The notes beneath the pieces were generated by a model, which saw only the letters and a program-made list of their open reading frames with translations, made no database searches and was not told the DNA's origin. Positions 38,009 to 50,800 of a DNA stretch of 64,000 nucleotides are shown one piece after another. Numbering within the stretch: position 1 is the stretch's first letter; each line of letters begins with the position of its first letter. The translations under genes were made by a program, and so were the position numbers. Source of the stretch: Cristatella mucedo (Eukaryota; Bryozoa; Phylactolaemata; Cristatellidae); the NCBI GenBank assembly GCA_009760855.2, contig WPIO01000005.1:11005001-11069000 (forward strand), written 5' to 3'.

Positions 38009-41000
38009 GCGACCGAGCGACCTGGCTGGCAGCCTGGCTGCTCAGCGGCAGAGAGTGCACCGCCACTGCTACTGTGCAGCTGCCTGCAGCTGAGGGCTCT
38101 CGGAACGAGCAGAGGGCACAAACAAGGGCAGGACTCGAAACTGTGCTACTCGAGCCGAGGCTGCCACCTCGAACCAAATTACCTTCCGGAAGTTGCATCG
38201 TCTGCTGGCACTGTGCGGAGGCAATGGCAGCAAGCTGCTCACCAGTCGGCTCGCCTGTGCACGTAGGTCCCCGGCAGGCGGGTGTGCGGAAGACACCGAG
38301 CACTCACCTGTCCAGCCCGGGTTGCAAGAGCAGGCATAGATCATATACTGCGGTTTGATGTAGCCGCCCGCATCGAGGATGCTGTGGTCACAGGTGCCGT
38401 TGCCGCAATGACGACACAGTAAAATCTTGACGACGAATTCAGCCGATGACAATGAAGGATAGCTCCGATAGGACCGATAGCCACGAGCCTGTATCAATGA
38501 AAACGCAGTCTGAATGTTACGGCTGCTTGCCACCGACACCAATCACTTGCATGTGCACAGCGCTGCAATGCGCTGCAATGAGCCAGCTCATTGGCTGTCC
38601 GTGCCAGCCAGAGCACTTTACCGGAGCGTGCGATTGCTAAGCAAATTTGCAGCCTGTGGCAGCCAAGTGACGTGAAAGGTGTTATTAGACTCTTTAGTGA
38701 TGTTGCAGTTCGATGGCTCTTCGAGAATACGCAGGTCAAACGTGTCATTGCTATCCTGGTAAGTCACATTGTAGACTGCCGTCTGGGGTGAGCCAACATA
38801 TGCTTTCCAAACGAGTGGTCCATCAATGTCTGGTGGTTTGCTGGCTACAAGCATTCCACACAAGCAAGTTGTTCGTGCTGCTACTGCCCCGGCATCAGCA
38901 TAGCAAACTCCGGCATGATTATGCATCGGCAACATAGAAGGTTGTGACCATTTAAAAAATATGTATACATTTATTTAATTCGCTTGTATATCGCCCTAAG
39001 AGAACTTATCCTCTGTCCAGGTGCTTCACATATGCTCGAGAGCTCGAGCCCTGGACCCTCGGTCGGTGAGCACCATGACCTCGGCCGTTAAAGGTGAGTA
39101 CTGCAATATCACTTTCTGCACTAGTCATAGTTCGGTGGGTTAACAGCATTGTGCATCAGCATACAAAACCACAGCTTTAATACCCTTATCTGCTTTTAGC
39201 TGCACCACCGAGTGTGGCATTAATGTAATGTATTGTATCTCCGGCTGCAACTCCACAGAGCAGAAAGACTATTATGTGGGTGTTATGCAGGAGAGTCATA
39301 CATAGCACTCTCTCAGCCTAAACGGCTTTCGGTACGGATTCAGTAGCCAACAGACTTAATCTCAAGCAGCAAAGATAAAGTGAAAAGCACAGCGGAGTCC
39401 ACCGGAGAGCAGTTGAGTAGTGAGTAGCTTGGAAGTAGCAGCTCAGGACGGCTGGAAATGATCTGCCATAGTCGGCAGCAGGAGAGTAGTTGTCATTGCA
39501 TAAGAACTTCGGAAGTGAGTTCCACAGCCTAGGACCTGCAGAGCAAAACCTTCTGTTGCCAACGGTCTTTAAGCAGAGGAATTGAACAGCTAATTTATTG
39601 TAGATGTGATTGTCAAGCATAATCTAGACTTTCACTTCTATGGAGATGACACTGAGCTGTACCTTTGCTTTGATTACTCCCAGCCCTCGAGCATGTCGAA
39701 TTCTCTCAACTCCCTTGCTGGATGTATTAATGACATCAGCACATGGATGGCAGCAAACTCTCTTAAATTAAATGAGGATATAATCAATTTACTAGTTATG
39801 GGCAAACCAAATGTGATTAATGAATTAGAAAGGTAAACACTCAAAATCGGCTCTGCCAGCATATCTCCTGCTGAATCTTCAAGAAATCTCGATTTCATGT
39901 TCCAAAGTGACCTTTTGTTAGACAACCATATCAGCTCCACAGTCAAGTCTGCCTACTTTCAGCTGCATTACATTGCTCAATTTCAGGATTGTTTAGACAG
40001 GGATACCACATCTCAATTGGTCCATGCATTCGTGACATCCGCCTTGACTTCAGTAACTCACTGCTTGCTGGTCTACCGGTCTCTGTAATCAGGCACTTAC
40101 AGCTGATGCAAAACTCTGCAGTTAGGCTTGTCTGTCGTGAGCATCGCAGTTGCCACATCATGCCACTTCTCGCCGACCTGCACTGGGTACCAGTCAAGCA
40201 GCAAATCGACTTCAAGGTTTTGTCACTCACTTTTAGGTTCCTTTATTCTTTGGCTCCAGCCTACTTATCAGATCTACTCTCCCACCATGCTAAGCATCAT
40301 ACCACCTACTTTTCGAAATTGAACTGTTACCTTTAACTCGTACAAACCTAAAATCCGTTAGAGACCGTGCCTTCAGTTTGTATGCTCCCCCAAAGCCTAG
40401 AACTTACTACTGACTTGCATCACGACATCTCCTGATTTGACCACATTTAAAAAGAAACTAAAAACGCACCTACTCATCGCAGCATTTCGTGAGTCCTCTT
40501 TTTATGTGCTTATGCTTGCTGACACTGCATGCTGCCACTAACTATACTTGCATGCTGACCCTGTGCATGTCACCCCGAACCCTGTTATTCTTGTTGTTTA
40601 GTGAGTATGCTACCACTGAGCATTCGATAGTGCTTGCTTTGCAGCAAATGTAAAGCACCTAGAAAGAGAATGGGTTTTCCGAGGGTGGTTTATCAAATTT
40701 ACTATTGTTATTATTATTATTATCCATACAGGACTTCAGGGCACGTAGGGCTGAAACTGGTGCAGCAGTCCAGCTAGGTATGGAGGAGCCAAGCCGTGGC
40801 AGGCCTGTGTGTCAACGTAAGAGCTTTGCTCATTCAGCTCTAGTGCGACTGCAGCAATCTTATCTTATGTTCACCTGAACAGCCAAAAACTGCGTATGCA
40901 TGTATTATTTGCATGTTCATGAGTGCTTGCGTGTCTGTGTGTGCATGCACGTGCAAAGATATTGAGCCTGTATGAGAGTGCTCATGAGTGGATGTGTGTG

Positions 41001-44000
41001 TGACTACTTGGTTTGCTTTCTGGAAGGCTTAACTCGAGTTTTAGTACTGTTTTACTTGTAGTAAGAATGAAACCAGGCAGGTAATGCAATCGTACGATAA
41101 CAACAGCAAGCACTCTGTAAAAAGTTGTTTGGTCACCACCTCTAGAACGAGTCAGAAGACTATCGATCGGGAAGGCAATCAATAAAAGATCAGGAACGCA
41201 ATCAATAAAAGATCAGGAAGGCAATCAATAAGAGATTAAGAAGGCAATTGCCATGCAGTAACCTTGACCTGTCTCGTGGCACAACCTAACAACGCAATTC
41301 AAATGCCTAATGCTGGCTGAAGCTTTTTACTTACGGATCGATGCACAATCCTTGGTTAATAATCTCACTAGGTCCCCACTTCCTTTGGTTGGCAGCAAAA
41401 CATATGGCAGGCAGACAGGCAGCACACGAATGAATGAGCTTGCACTACACTCTACTACCATATCTTACCAAGGGTTGTTTTTATGTTCGATATCTGACTG
41501 GCAGCATCTCTGGCAGCATTTGCAATGTCATATCGCTGAGTGACACTCAATTCGAAAGCACAAGACATGTCGGAGCCACATACTTCTGCAGTGGCATTGG
41601 TATATGCAATGCTGAAGATTGGCTGAAATGCTAGGTTAGTATATAGCCTGGAGTTGAGAGACGGACGGTACCAGAACACGGACTCCTGCTGTGCAATTCT
41701 CCCTATAACCAAGACATCACAATATCCAGCACAGTTGGCTACTGGCGGCAATTGATGGTGTCAGAATTTGGGTCTGCCTACAGTCTGTCCCACTCTGCTC
41801 CACACCCCTCAGCTAATAACTACAGATGCGCTCTGCAAGCTCGGCACGAACTCTTCGTAAAATATCGGGCAGAAGACTTACAGCTTTCACCAAAGGTCCT
41901 GTAGATACACTCGCTGTCGTAGTATGTATTATCGATGACAGGACATGTCACAACCAAACCATTTCGAAGTGTGAGATCGTTGTTAGGATCACCATCGTAT
42001 GCCCCAAGAAGACCATAGGTGCTCTTGTTTTGATAAGATTCAGGCACATAAGTGGTGACATCCATTAATCCTGTGACCTTTATCGAGACTACGATGGTGC
42101 AACCTGGAATATAAACAGAAAGCTACTTCGGCCTGTGCCCGGCGATCGTGAATCGCCAGGCATAGAAACCTCAGCTGACCTTAGTGATTGGCTTTTGAGC
42201 ATGACAGACTCGACAGCCAGAGCATCGAAAGGCGTAGTAGGCATCCAGCAGCTAAAGTTTAGCTGCTGAAGCCAATCGCTGCCTTACTTTGGCCAGTTAT
42301 GCAAGGAGACACTATTTGCACAGTAGTCTTAGCATACCTCCATCGAACGAAGCAATAAGACTGCTGCCACTCTTGTACACGGCCACACCATCAAATCCGG
42401 CAAACGTTCTATCTGGCGCACCTACTGAAAACATGCTGCTGTACTGGTTGTCCACCAGACCATCTGGACTTTGAACGTAGATGATAAAATCTAGAAGGAA
42501 ACCAAAGAAACCGTATGGCCGAGCCGACTGACGTGAGTGACCATCTATAAAATGCATGAGAGTTGTTTCATCTAAATGTGGGCAAGTGCTTGACAAATCT
42601 TACATGGGTACCCTAAATACTTAAATGTCCAGATCAACGTCATGTGAAAGTCACACCTTCAAGTCTGGATGTTAATCAAGGTGACAACAATGAACATTGA
42701 ATGATGAACTACCATGGTTGTTGGCGGTCTGGTCGTTGTGCATGTGTAAATCCCTATCTCAGTCACAGGTCTTTGGGCATGCAAGGCTTTTAGGAACTGA
42801 AAATCAGCCGGTCAGCTACAGAATGAGCAAATGCTATTGCAACGCTATGCTATGATGTCCTGAGGTTGAGAACGACCATGGTCACTCAAAGGCCCCTTGT
42901 TATGCACATGGACACAGGTATGTCTACACAAATTTACACCGAAAATCGTACCCGGGCATCTGGCAGGTGCTCACACCTGAATTTTTTCTAGTTCTGGTAA
43001 GAATGATACCCTGAAAAGTAAGGGGCTCCCACTTCACGATACCGATCGTTGGCTTGAGTACTACAGAAAAGGCATTACTTTATAGCCCAACAACAGTGTA
43101 ATTATAGCCACTAAAGCTTTTGTGCTGCTTCATTAATGAGGCTTTTGAATTAGCCAGTCTTAATTATTTGTTTTTGTCGTTTCGATTTCTAGTGAACGAT
43201 GATCGCATGACATCCTGGATGTCTCTTTCCACGTTTACGTGAAAGCAAAACGTTTATGATTGTCTCTATCCTTTCATCGTCTGTCGTCAATGGATGCTGC
43301 AAAAAGCAGCATGCCTACATTGGGTAGCATCCTTCCTGACAGACGATGACGAAGACTCAGACTCTGTTAGTATTCCACATCTGGTGACCAAAAAGTGACC
43401 ACTCCCCACGTGGATGCACAGAAGCCGGAAGGGCAGCAAAAAGAAAGAGCCGGAATTAGCCAGCTGACTAATGGCATACAAGAAGCAACCTCTGCCAGGT
43501 AAAGCGTAGCTGAGATCTCACAAGCCTTGACGGTGGCACGACAGTGAGCAAAAAACCTGCTCTTGCCGTTCGGCTCCTACCTGTGCCGTTCGGGTTGATC
43601 TCGAAGTGCACATGCGAGCTGTTCACGGGTGCCGTGGACTTGGCTGCAACCGCCAAGATTATGGTGCCCATGCTCTCGATTCAACTGACGTTCGAGAAGC
43701 CCGTGCGCACCTGAACGTCGATGGCTGAAGACCGGATCAAATGGAACTCGCCGATGGGATTGTACGTGTAGTGCGTGCCGCTGTCCAGCAACACGAAGTG
43801 CGGGTCGCCGAACCCGGCGGCCACAAAGCAAACGGGGCAGCTGACAAAGCCAGTTGGTGCCTTGAGGCTGCACTCACGGCCATAGGCCGCACGGGTAGTG
43901 TGGATGCAACCCCCTCACACTCCGAACAGGTAGGGGAGGCAGGGCTCTAGCCCAACTCGAGCACACGGCCATCTCATCGACACTACCTGCTTGCGGTGGC

Positions 44001-44202
44001 TGGTAGTTGGAGCAACTGCCGGCCGGTCGGCACTGTCTGTACAGGGAGCAGTAGTTGGCTGCCACACAGCAGTTATAGAAGGGCTGATGGTCAGAGCTCA
44101 AGTAGTGCCCCGGGTCTCGGTATGGGCTGTACTTGATCGGTTTGCTGCCCGACTGGTCGGTGGTGAGCAGCGATCCGAGGTCGCGCAAGTAGCAGCACAT
44201 CT
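37930..44202 (-). CDS. Host mucin-4/SUSD2-like surface protein gene, multi-exon
   Basis: Exon-like segments on the minus strand, in order: an AMOP-like Cys block (44202-43990), a von Willebrand D start (43875-43560), VWD middle (42530-42338), VWD end (42065-41820), the post-VWD region (41700-41560), a beta-domain (38860-38640), and an EGF-like pair (38430-38308 and 38008-37930). This order (AMOP, VWD, EGF) is that of MUC4-like and sushi-domain-containing-2 proteins, which are extracellular or membrane-bound adhesion proteins. Good donors follow several segments (GTAGTG at about 43990, GTATGC at 42338, GTGAGT at 38307). An in-frame TGA in the first VWD segment (near 43686) is odd, so this locus may be a pseudogene or the base may be wrong. 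LINE and SINE copies sit in introns. Confidence 0.65.
38308..38430 (-). CDS. Exon: first part of EGF-like domain
   Basis: CRHCGNGTCDHSILDAGGY with YACSCNPGWTG, ending at donor GTGAGT; the next exon supplies PDCTLPYEGC, completing an EGF-like module across the splice site. Confidence 0.65.
38640..38860 (-). CDS. Exon: extracellular beta-domain
   Basis: KPPDIDGPLVWKAYVGSPQT and VTYQDSNDTFDLRILEEPSN, then NNTFHVTWLPQ, look like the Ig/cadherin-like domain of this protein class. Confidence 0.5.
38985..39105 (-). mobile_element. tRNA-derived SINE, worn
   Basis: Tail CGCCCTAAGAGAACTTATCC, then CATATGCTCGAGAGCTCGAG and a degraded B/A-box region (GGTCGGTGAGCACCATGACC). Same family as 62227-62400. 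Confidence 0.6.
39318..39605 (-). mobile_element. LINE ORF2 C-terminal fragment
   Basis: TVGNRRFCSAGPRLWNSLPK is the usual C-terminal motif of CR1/RTE-like polyproteins. It is read on the minus strand and abuts the plus-strand LINE at 39606. Confidence 0.55.
39606..40722 (+). mobile_element. CR1/L2-type LINE 3' part, in an intron
   Basis: RT box FHFYGDDTELYLCFDYSQPS, then MAANSLKLNEDIINLLVMGK and a thumb region, ending with tail box (40650-40690) and ATT repeat at 40700-40722. The ADD box is changed to GDD. Several shifts and stops. Confidence 0.88.
41168..41250 (+). repeat. Short tandem repeat, about 3 x 26 bp
   Basis: GGCAATCAATAAAAGATCAG occurs twice, with a third variant copy GGCAATCAATAAGAGATTAA. 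Confidence 0.8.
41560..41700 (-). CDS. Exon: post-VWD segment
   Basis: FQPIFSIAYTNATAEVCGSD and MSCAFELSVTQRYDIANAA match the conserved VCG-x-x-x-C stretch after VWD in MUC4/SUSD2-like proteins. Confidence 0.55.
41820..42065 (-). CDS. Exon: VWD C-terminal part
   Basis: TYVPESYQNKSTYGLLGAYD with GDPNNDLTLRNGLVV matches the GLLG-x-x-D/N-G-x-x-N-D motif near the end of VWD domains in mucin-4-like proteins; ECIYRTFGESC follows. Confidence 0.7.
   Translation of the reverse strand: MDVTTYVPESYQNKSTYGLLGAYDGDPNNDLTLRNGLVVTCPVIDNTYYDSECIYRTFGESCKSSARYFTKSSCRACRAHL
42338..42530 (-). CDS. Exon: VWD middle
   Basis: PYGFFGFLLDFIIYVQSPDG and FAGFDGVAVYKSGSSLIASF fit the central strands of the same VWD type. 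It ends at a GTATGC donor. Confidence 0.5.
43560..43875 (-). CDS. Exon: start of VWD domain
   Basis: AAGFGDPHFVLLDSGTHYTY with NPIGEFHLIRSS is the classic GDPH opening of a von Willebrand D domain; DVQVRTGFSNVS then meets an in-frame TGA, and the frame continues GTIILAVAAKSTAPVNSSHV. Confidence 0.7.
43990..44202 (-). CDS. Exon: AMOP-like Cys-rich segment
   Basis: CCYLRDLGSLLTTDQSGSKP is followed by HYLSSDHQPFYNCCVAANYC and RPAGSCSNYQPPQA, the second half of an AMOP domain (QCCYD-like start, CC, C-x2-Y-x-P). The first half lies in another frame just upstream (PCELGACECPTAGRP), so a shift or short intron lies near 44202-44215. Confidence 0.6.
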
Positions 44203-44399
44203 ACAGCATGCATGCCCATGCGGCCAGACCTGCGGCCATCGAGCGATCGGGCGGCCAGCAGTCGGACATTCGCAGGCGCCCAGCTCGCAGGGTAGCAGCA
44301 GGCGTAGCAACTGTTCCGACCCAGTCGCCTCAGGCGAGTCGCCACCTGCAGTTGATCAGGGGTTTATGCGACATACCGAAGAGTATGCCACTTGGAGCT

Positions 44400-47300
44400 A
44401 AGGCAGTTCAGATGCTACTGAGAAAATCATCTAGCTACAATCCAGCGGCACAAAAGTTTCGAATCTGGGTCCGAATGGCAGACTGCCGGAGCAGGAAGCA
44501 GGAATATGGTGTTGAGAGGTCGATGAAGAGAGGCAGCAGCCATCGTTGTTGTCTGTTCTGCCAAAGCCTGCTGTTGTGGTGCCTCGCACCCCTCTCAGTT
44601 TAGTTTAAGCAGTGGCTATCGAGCAAAAGCAGAGCCAGCCTGCACTGCAGAATTCGGCTGGTGGAGAAACTCGAGCTCCGCCCCATCATCCTGAGCAGAG
44701 CGAAGATCCAGCTTTCCCCCAGCCAACGGCATGCTCGATGTGGCACCATCGTGAATTCGCTCATTCTTTGACCAAATCATCAAGTGCAGCAGATCTCTTA
44801 GGAATTGTATCGCCTCTTTACAGCCGTAAGGTAAATTCTTCATCCCGTTTTGATAGCATGTGATACTGGAGTGCTGTCTAATGAGGGAATGTGACTTTAG
44901 GGAGACGATGGTCATGTGAACACACCCATAGACCCATCATTAGACCAAATGCCATCACAGCACACCACGGCCATTATGAGCCTACAAAACTGCCGTGCCG
45001 TGCCTGGAAGCATTGTGTCTGCCGGTGGGAGACACCAGTCCTCGTGATTAGAGTGGTTCACTTACGTCAATCGAACTGCAGTAGAAAACTAGGTACGAAT
45101 AGAATAGAACTCTGCGATCATCGTCCGTCGGTAGTTATGATAAAATTGCTGACGCACTCCGCCGAATGCAATCTCATGCGATCAATGCATGAAGCCAATT
45201 TCCTAACGAGCTACTTCAAATGCCTGCTCTATTGTCACAGAGGTATTGCGGCGACGTGAAAAAATTTCAAAGCGGCAGAAAGTGCCAGCCCTTCCATGCA
45301 GCTTGACTGCAGCCAACGGAGGACCAGCAGAGGAGCTCGAGAAACTGCAACATGTCCTGCTGCCTCCTAACTTAAACATTAAACAAGACCTCCGGCGACA
45401 GAAGATTTACTCTGCAAGTAAAATGAGTTTGGATAGCAGTTTTACTACTTTAGAAAGAAAACTAGAACAGAAGAGAGATCGGGAAAATTCGAACTAGAGT
45501 AATTCTCGCTGCTTGAGGTGCGACATATCAAATGTCATTACATCAGCTTGCTGTATTAGGAACGCAGACAATTCCAAGAAAATTGGGCGATGATTGCTAC
45601 TTCAGTGCCAGTTTCAGCATAGCTCGGGATTTTATTCTAAGCGTAGTGGTGGCATCATGAGTGATCGGGCAACTAGTGGAATTCGGCGAGCTGTTTGTGA
45701 TGTCAAGCAAAGCGTTGGCATAGGCTAAAGAAATGTTGGATCTAATTAGAGTAGGCTTTTTTACGAACGGCATGAGTAGTCTGTAGGCAAATATTGAGTA
45801 CGACATTGGTAATGCAGAGGACTTGAAGACCAAGTTAGAGCAACTCATTGATGCATGGCATGAGCGAAAGTGAGTTTAATGGCTAAAAGCAAAGCAAGAA
45901 GTATAGAATTTACGGCTTTTGAAGCAGCAGCTATTTTTGAACACTTTCGGAGCCATCCGATCACTTCGTATTTACTGGATGCGCTAATTACCCAAATCTC
46001 TGTAGGAAAGAGCCTTTACAATCTTCGTTAGCATTTTCTCAGCTACCATTGAAGGGTTTATTGTACGTTACTTTAGATATTTAAAACCATAGGTCTGGTG
46101 TGGTTCCTAAAAAACAAAACAAATCAGTGATATGTTAGAAAGGAAAACAGCCCACAGTATTTTTCTGATAAGGATGTAATTAAAAAATTGTTTTAAAAAT
46201 ATTGTTATGTTAAAGTACTCTATATTTGCCTTATTAGTTTGCTATGTTTAATTACCGTAATTTTGAAACTGGCGTTTTAGGCCGTGCTTGTTACGTTTGT
46301 TTTGGTGGCTTGAAGTTCACCTAAACCTTTTTTGTAACATGGATACAGTTCCAAGGTTATTTTCATATCAGAAACTTAATTGTCTGGTTTCTCGCTGTAA
46401 CTGCATTCTCTATTTCTTGTACATACGCGAATCAATTTTTACCACCATCCACGCCTACGCTAAGCAAGGCATTTCAGTCTTTGAACGTTTCTGAAGAAGG
46501 GTCTGACACAATCGTTTGGATAATTTTTTCAAAAGAGGAGACTTCATCGTAAATTTCTTGCTTCACCGTGGTTTTATGGTAGTAGCGAGACTCTACTTTA
46601 AAAATTGCATCGTTTTCCGGGTCTTACACGAAACAACCTATAAGCTAATTATGATGGTCTTCCATATATGGTAAGCTAACCAAAGTCAAGCATGTTTAGT
46701 GTGCATTATGTACTGCTTCCTTCCGTTAATAATATATTTCCATGGTATTACGTTGCTTTAACTATATAATAATATATCCAGTTTAAAATTTGATTTGATT
46801 TTTCAGGTGCATGGATTTTGTACCAAATTTGCGTTCCCGAGTTTTAGATTTAGCGATTAAGCAAATGAGTCCGTAAATACAAGTCCCTGATGCCAAGTAA
46901 CGTTAAGCCTGGTGTGATGTTTATTCTGGTCTTTGGTGGCTGAGTTACGATGTGCATAATGATACGAATAGCACGGAAGTTAATTTAATCACTCACATTT
47001 GTTTCTTCTGTGTTCACTACACATTTGAAATTAAACAATCGCTGAATAAAGTGGGTATCATTTTATGCCTCCTCTATTTAGGTCAATTCACAGGGGAATG
47101 GCTGGTTGAGGAAACTCAGCAAGTCAAAAATACCCAAATAGTTAATTAAAGAACAGTAAATATTACAAGAAATTCTGGATACCTCATTTCCAGACTTTCT
47201 GAAAAGGTCGACAAAGAAAGTGCTCAAAAGAAGTAAGCTTAATAGCCGCTGTTACTCAAATATCTTTGCATTAATTTTTCTGTAAACTTTGCTTATGTAT

Positions 47301-49504
47301 CTTGAGAGTCCTACATTTTTTAATTGGTTTTTTCCTAGACCTATTTTAGCTACACACTAGCATATAAAGTGTACATAATTTAGGAATAAGTTACTAAATA
47401 CATCCATTGCTATTAAAAACTATGCCACATCCGTCCGTCCTAAAAACACTTCAAAAGTGCTTTGAGATTTTTAAATGACTATTAACTTAAAATATAGTCC
47501 GAATTTAGCTGAAAGATCAATACAAACGCTCAACCTAGATTAAGTAAATGATATTCAAATGAATAGATGTGAGATTTTAAGTTGCTCCAGCTAATGGTGG
47601 TGCGAACGAGGCCTCGGGTAACCTCCTTAGCAATGGATCCGCCATGCTTTGTCGAGACATCGACTGAGCCGTAGCGATATAGTTTCTGGGCGTACTGCTC
47701 GCTTAGCCATCTCTGAGCAAATCAGCTGCTCGTTGACCACTAGCCTCGCTCTACTGGCTCATCTGTTTATGGTTTACTGGTTCGCCTGCCTATTCACAGT
47801 AAATACAGCTCGCGACATCAATGTCTTGGGTTTGAATTCTGCCGTAGGAATTACTCTGCCGTACGAAATTATTGATCACCTTCTTAATTGGGCACCTAAA
47901 GCAGGTAAGGCATTCCTGAATGCTTTCTCTGCAGCTTCTAGTCTGTGGAACTCACTTCAACAATTAGTATTCGACTACAGGTCTTCTCCCTGTGGCACGT
48001 GTTTTCTAGCTACCTGGCTCTGCTACATCTATACTATTCGTTTGGTTGGCTTTCATTTTGATCCAGCTTTGCTACTCACCACTTTCTCTTAGTGCGTGCG
48101 ATTAAGTCTGTTGGCTTCATTACGCGCATCGAAAGCTGCTTAGGCTTTGAGAAGGACATAGGAAACTCAAGTTAAACACCCGCTTAGTTCTTGATGCATT
48201 ATAAACTTACATTCAAAAATTTACACGTATAAATAAGTGGAATCTGTTTGTTTTTTTTCATAAGCTTCATTACTTCATTCAGATCTCCAGCTATTTCCCC
48301 TTAAAAAGAAACATTGCCACTTGAAATGAATACGCATTCACTTTCAAATTTTTAACTTAACTCTTATTGTTTATGATCGGATACGCTGTGTTATTTCTTA
48401 AAACTGCATCTAAATAATGTGTTAATGTGATGCCAAAGTGTGCTCGATTTAAAATTAATTGAACAGTCTGCCTGAACTACTTCAGACATCCTCCTGCAGA
48501 TATCAACTGCATATTTTTGGAGCGTCTGATGGCACGCATTTTCCTATAAGCTTGCCGAGCTAGCTCCTTAAGCTAGCAGAGTTTCCCAGGATTTCTAAAA
48601 TTGAATTTTCTGATGAATTTTTTGATACACTTTGAAGAATTTTCAAAGAGTACTGTATGAATTTGGAGGGGATGACGGTGGAAAACCCTCAATACAGTTT
48701 TAGAAGATTCGAGGGGTTACTGTAATTACAAAATCAATGTGTGGCAAATAGAAAAACGTCGAAATGGGTCAGCTCAAAGCAACTACCAAAGCTTTTTTAA
48801 ATAACTCATTACGAGATGCTAATGGTACGCAGGAGGCTTCGATTTGCCTTTCTAAGCCGCCACGATCAGTGTAACAGGCTAGAGTATACCCCAGGCCGGA
48901 ATACAGTCGAGGTTAAAACGGCCTAGGCCACTTTTTACCCCGCAGGTATATTATGCCCTTGGGACACTTTATATCTCTCTAGGCCAAAGTATACCCCGTC
49001 ACATCAATAACTTTGAGCGGTACACACATGAATCTTTACGCGATGGCTAACAAATCCGCGCCGGCACCGATCCGGGCGCCTCATTCTCTGCTTTCCCCCG
49101 TTCTTATCTTAAGGCATTCATTACTCAGATCTATAACCTATCTCGTCTTTTCTACGTTGTTTCTTAAGTCGGAATGTTGGCTACCGTGTGCGCATCGAAA
49201 GCTCTCGGGCTCTGTGTAAGCTGTAGGAAACTCTCCCCAGCGTAGCAATGCACATAGTTATTGTGACTCTTTGCAGTTTCAGACGGCGAAACATGAAAAT
49301 ACTGCTTAATTCTGAGCGTACCTCGATTCAATAAAAAATCTTGAAAACTCAAAATTTAATTTCCAGTTTTAAAAGCGGCCGCCTGTGTCTCCCTGCTGAT
49401 ACGCATTTTTGCTCGGCTATAAATTCACAAAACCTCTAGTGGTTTTCAAGTTTGTCTTTGGCTTCAGCTCGTATTTGCTGACTTAATTCAATTTGTAAGT
49501 GTCC
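44400..49504. other. Long stretch without recognisable gene
   Basis: Mixed host DNA, AT-rich from 45900 to 47500. A frame at 47649-48092 contains SAASSLWNSLQQLVFDYRSS, faintly like a LINE C terminus, but too weak to call. No tRNA, rRNA or splice-framed domain seen. Confidence 0.4.
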
Positions 49505-49640
49505 CGTATTTCAAATTGAAGACGGTCGGCGATCGATCCTTCTGCTCTGTGGGACCAAGGCTCCGGAACTCGCTTCTACACTCTCCTCGTGCAGGCGCCC
49601 TAGCCTGTAATGACACCGCTCCTAGCACGGTTAATGATGA
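49505..49640 (+). mobile_element. LINE ORF2 C-terminal fragment
   Basis: LKTVGDRSFCSVGPRLRNSL on the plus strand matches the C-terminal motif also seen at 39318-39605. Confidence 0.5.
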
Positions 49641-49949
49641 CAGATAGTTGACAATTTTATACAGCAGCAGGCGTGAAGTATAAGTTAGCATGAGTAAGGG
49701 CGACGAGTATAGTCTGGTCTACGGAGCAGATAAGTGAGGCACACCTGCAGTCTACAGGACAAACACTCGGAGACGTCGGCCTGGCACGTCTGCTCAGCGC
49801 CTGCAACTGCCTAAAAATGACCAGAGCCTCAGGATCGACTGCATCTCGCAACTGCTTTCGTCGATCAAATTGAAAATCTTTAGCTATACAGCTGCGTGCT
49901 CTGCGTCATCTTTCAAACGGAGTATATTATTCTGGACTGGACGGAAATA

Positions 49950-50800
49950 CAGTGGAGCCTTGGCGTACGAGTTTAATACGTTCCGTGAAGAAGCTTTTGA
50001 TTCATATTACTTGTGTGTTAAATCAATTTTCCCCATTTAAATGAATTGAAATGCCACGACGCCGCTCCGGTCCCACGAAAAACACAGCGATTTGTCTTCG
50101 CATGTTCTTAAATTTAAAATGTACTTATAAATAACGAGTATTGTTTAAAAGTACAATACAATAGAATTTACTGCTATAAACGGCTTCAATTAATTTAATG
50201 TACTGTATTAACTTGGAGATCAGACGACTTGAAGATGCTGACGGAGTTGAAGGAAAAAGGCTGTAAGGCATACCAGAATCTTATTCGCAGATTTCTGCCC
50301 TTTTCGCCACGCTTTTCTCACTTTCATCTGAAGGGAATTTTAATAAAAACCTCTCCAATAAGGTCTGCTTCATCCTTACTTTCATACCGTTTCTAAAATT
50401 AGTTATTCAAGTGTCATTGAATAGCTCAGTCGGACGTTGAAACTTTGTCAGGGTATTTCTTATGAATAAAGCCTGAAAGTTTCTCCCACATACCCAACAT
50501 TTCCTTTATCTCATTTGTAGAAAAACCTCCTTCACATCACATACTTCCTGCAAAACCTCCGTGTGCTGCTGCGTCTGTAGCGCCCCTAGCTCCTCCGCTG
50601 TCAGTTGCTCGCAGTGCACCTCGATGAGCTGGTTGATGTCACCTTCATCCCTGTCCAGGCACGTGGGCTTGCCGAGGGATACAATCTCATTCGCCGCTGA
50701 CGCTTCGGATTCGAGTCTTTCAAAGTACGCTTCAGACACAACCTCGGGCCACACCTTCCGAGCAGAGGTCAGGGTCCTCTTTGAATCGCTGCCCAAGCGC
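49950..50800 (-). mobile_element. Tigger/pogo-type DNA transposon, partial
   Basis: The end CAGTGGAGCCTTGGCGTACG, preceded by TA, is a Tigger-type inverted end. On the minus strand 50796-50506 encodes the transposase C-terminal tail (VWPEVVSEAYFERLE, IVSLGKPTCLDRDEGDINQL, CEQLTAEELGALQ). Part of the catalytic domain and the other end are not seen. Confidence 0.7.

Noticed and set aside
37594-38542. Long frames on both strands
   Set aside because: Only the EGF-like pieces with matching splice sites look real; the rest is GC-rich shadow reading.
47649-48092. 147-codon frame as a host gene
   Set aside because: Weak LINE-like SLWNSL phrase only; no splice sites or domain.
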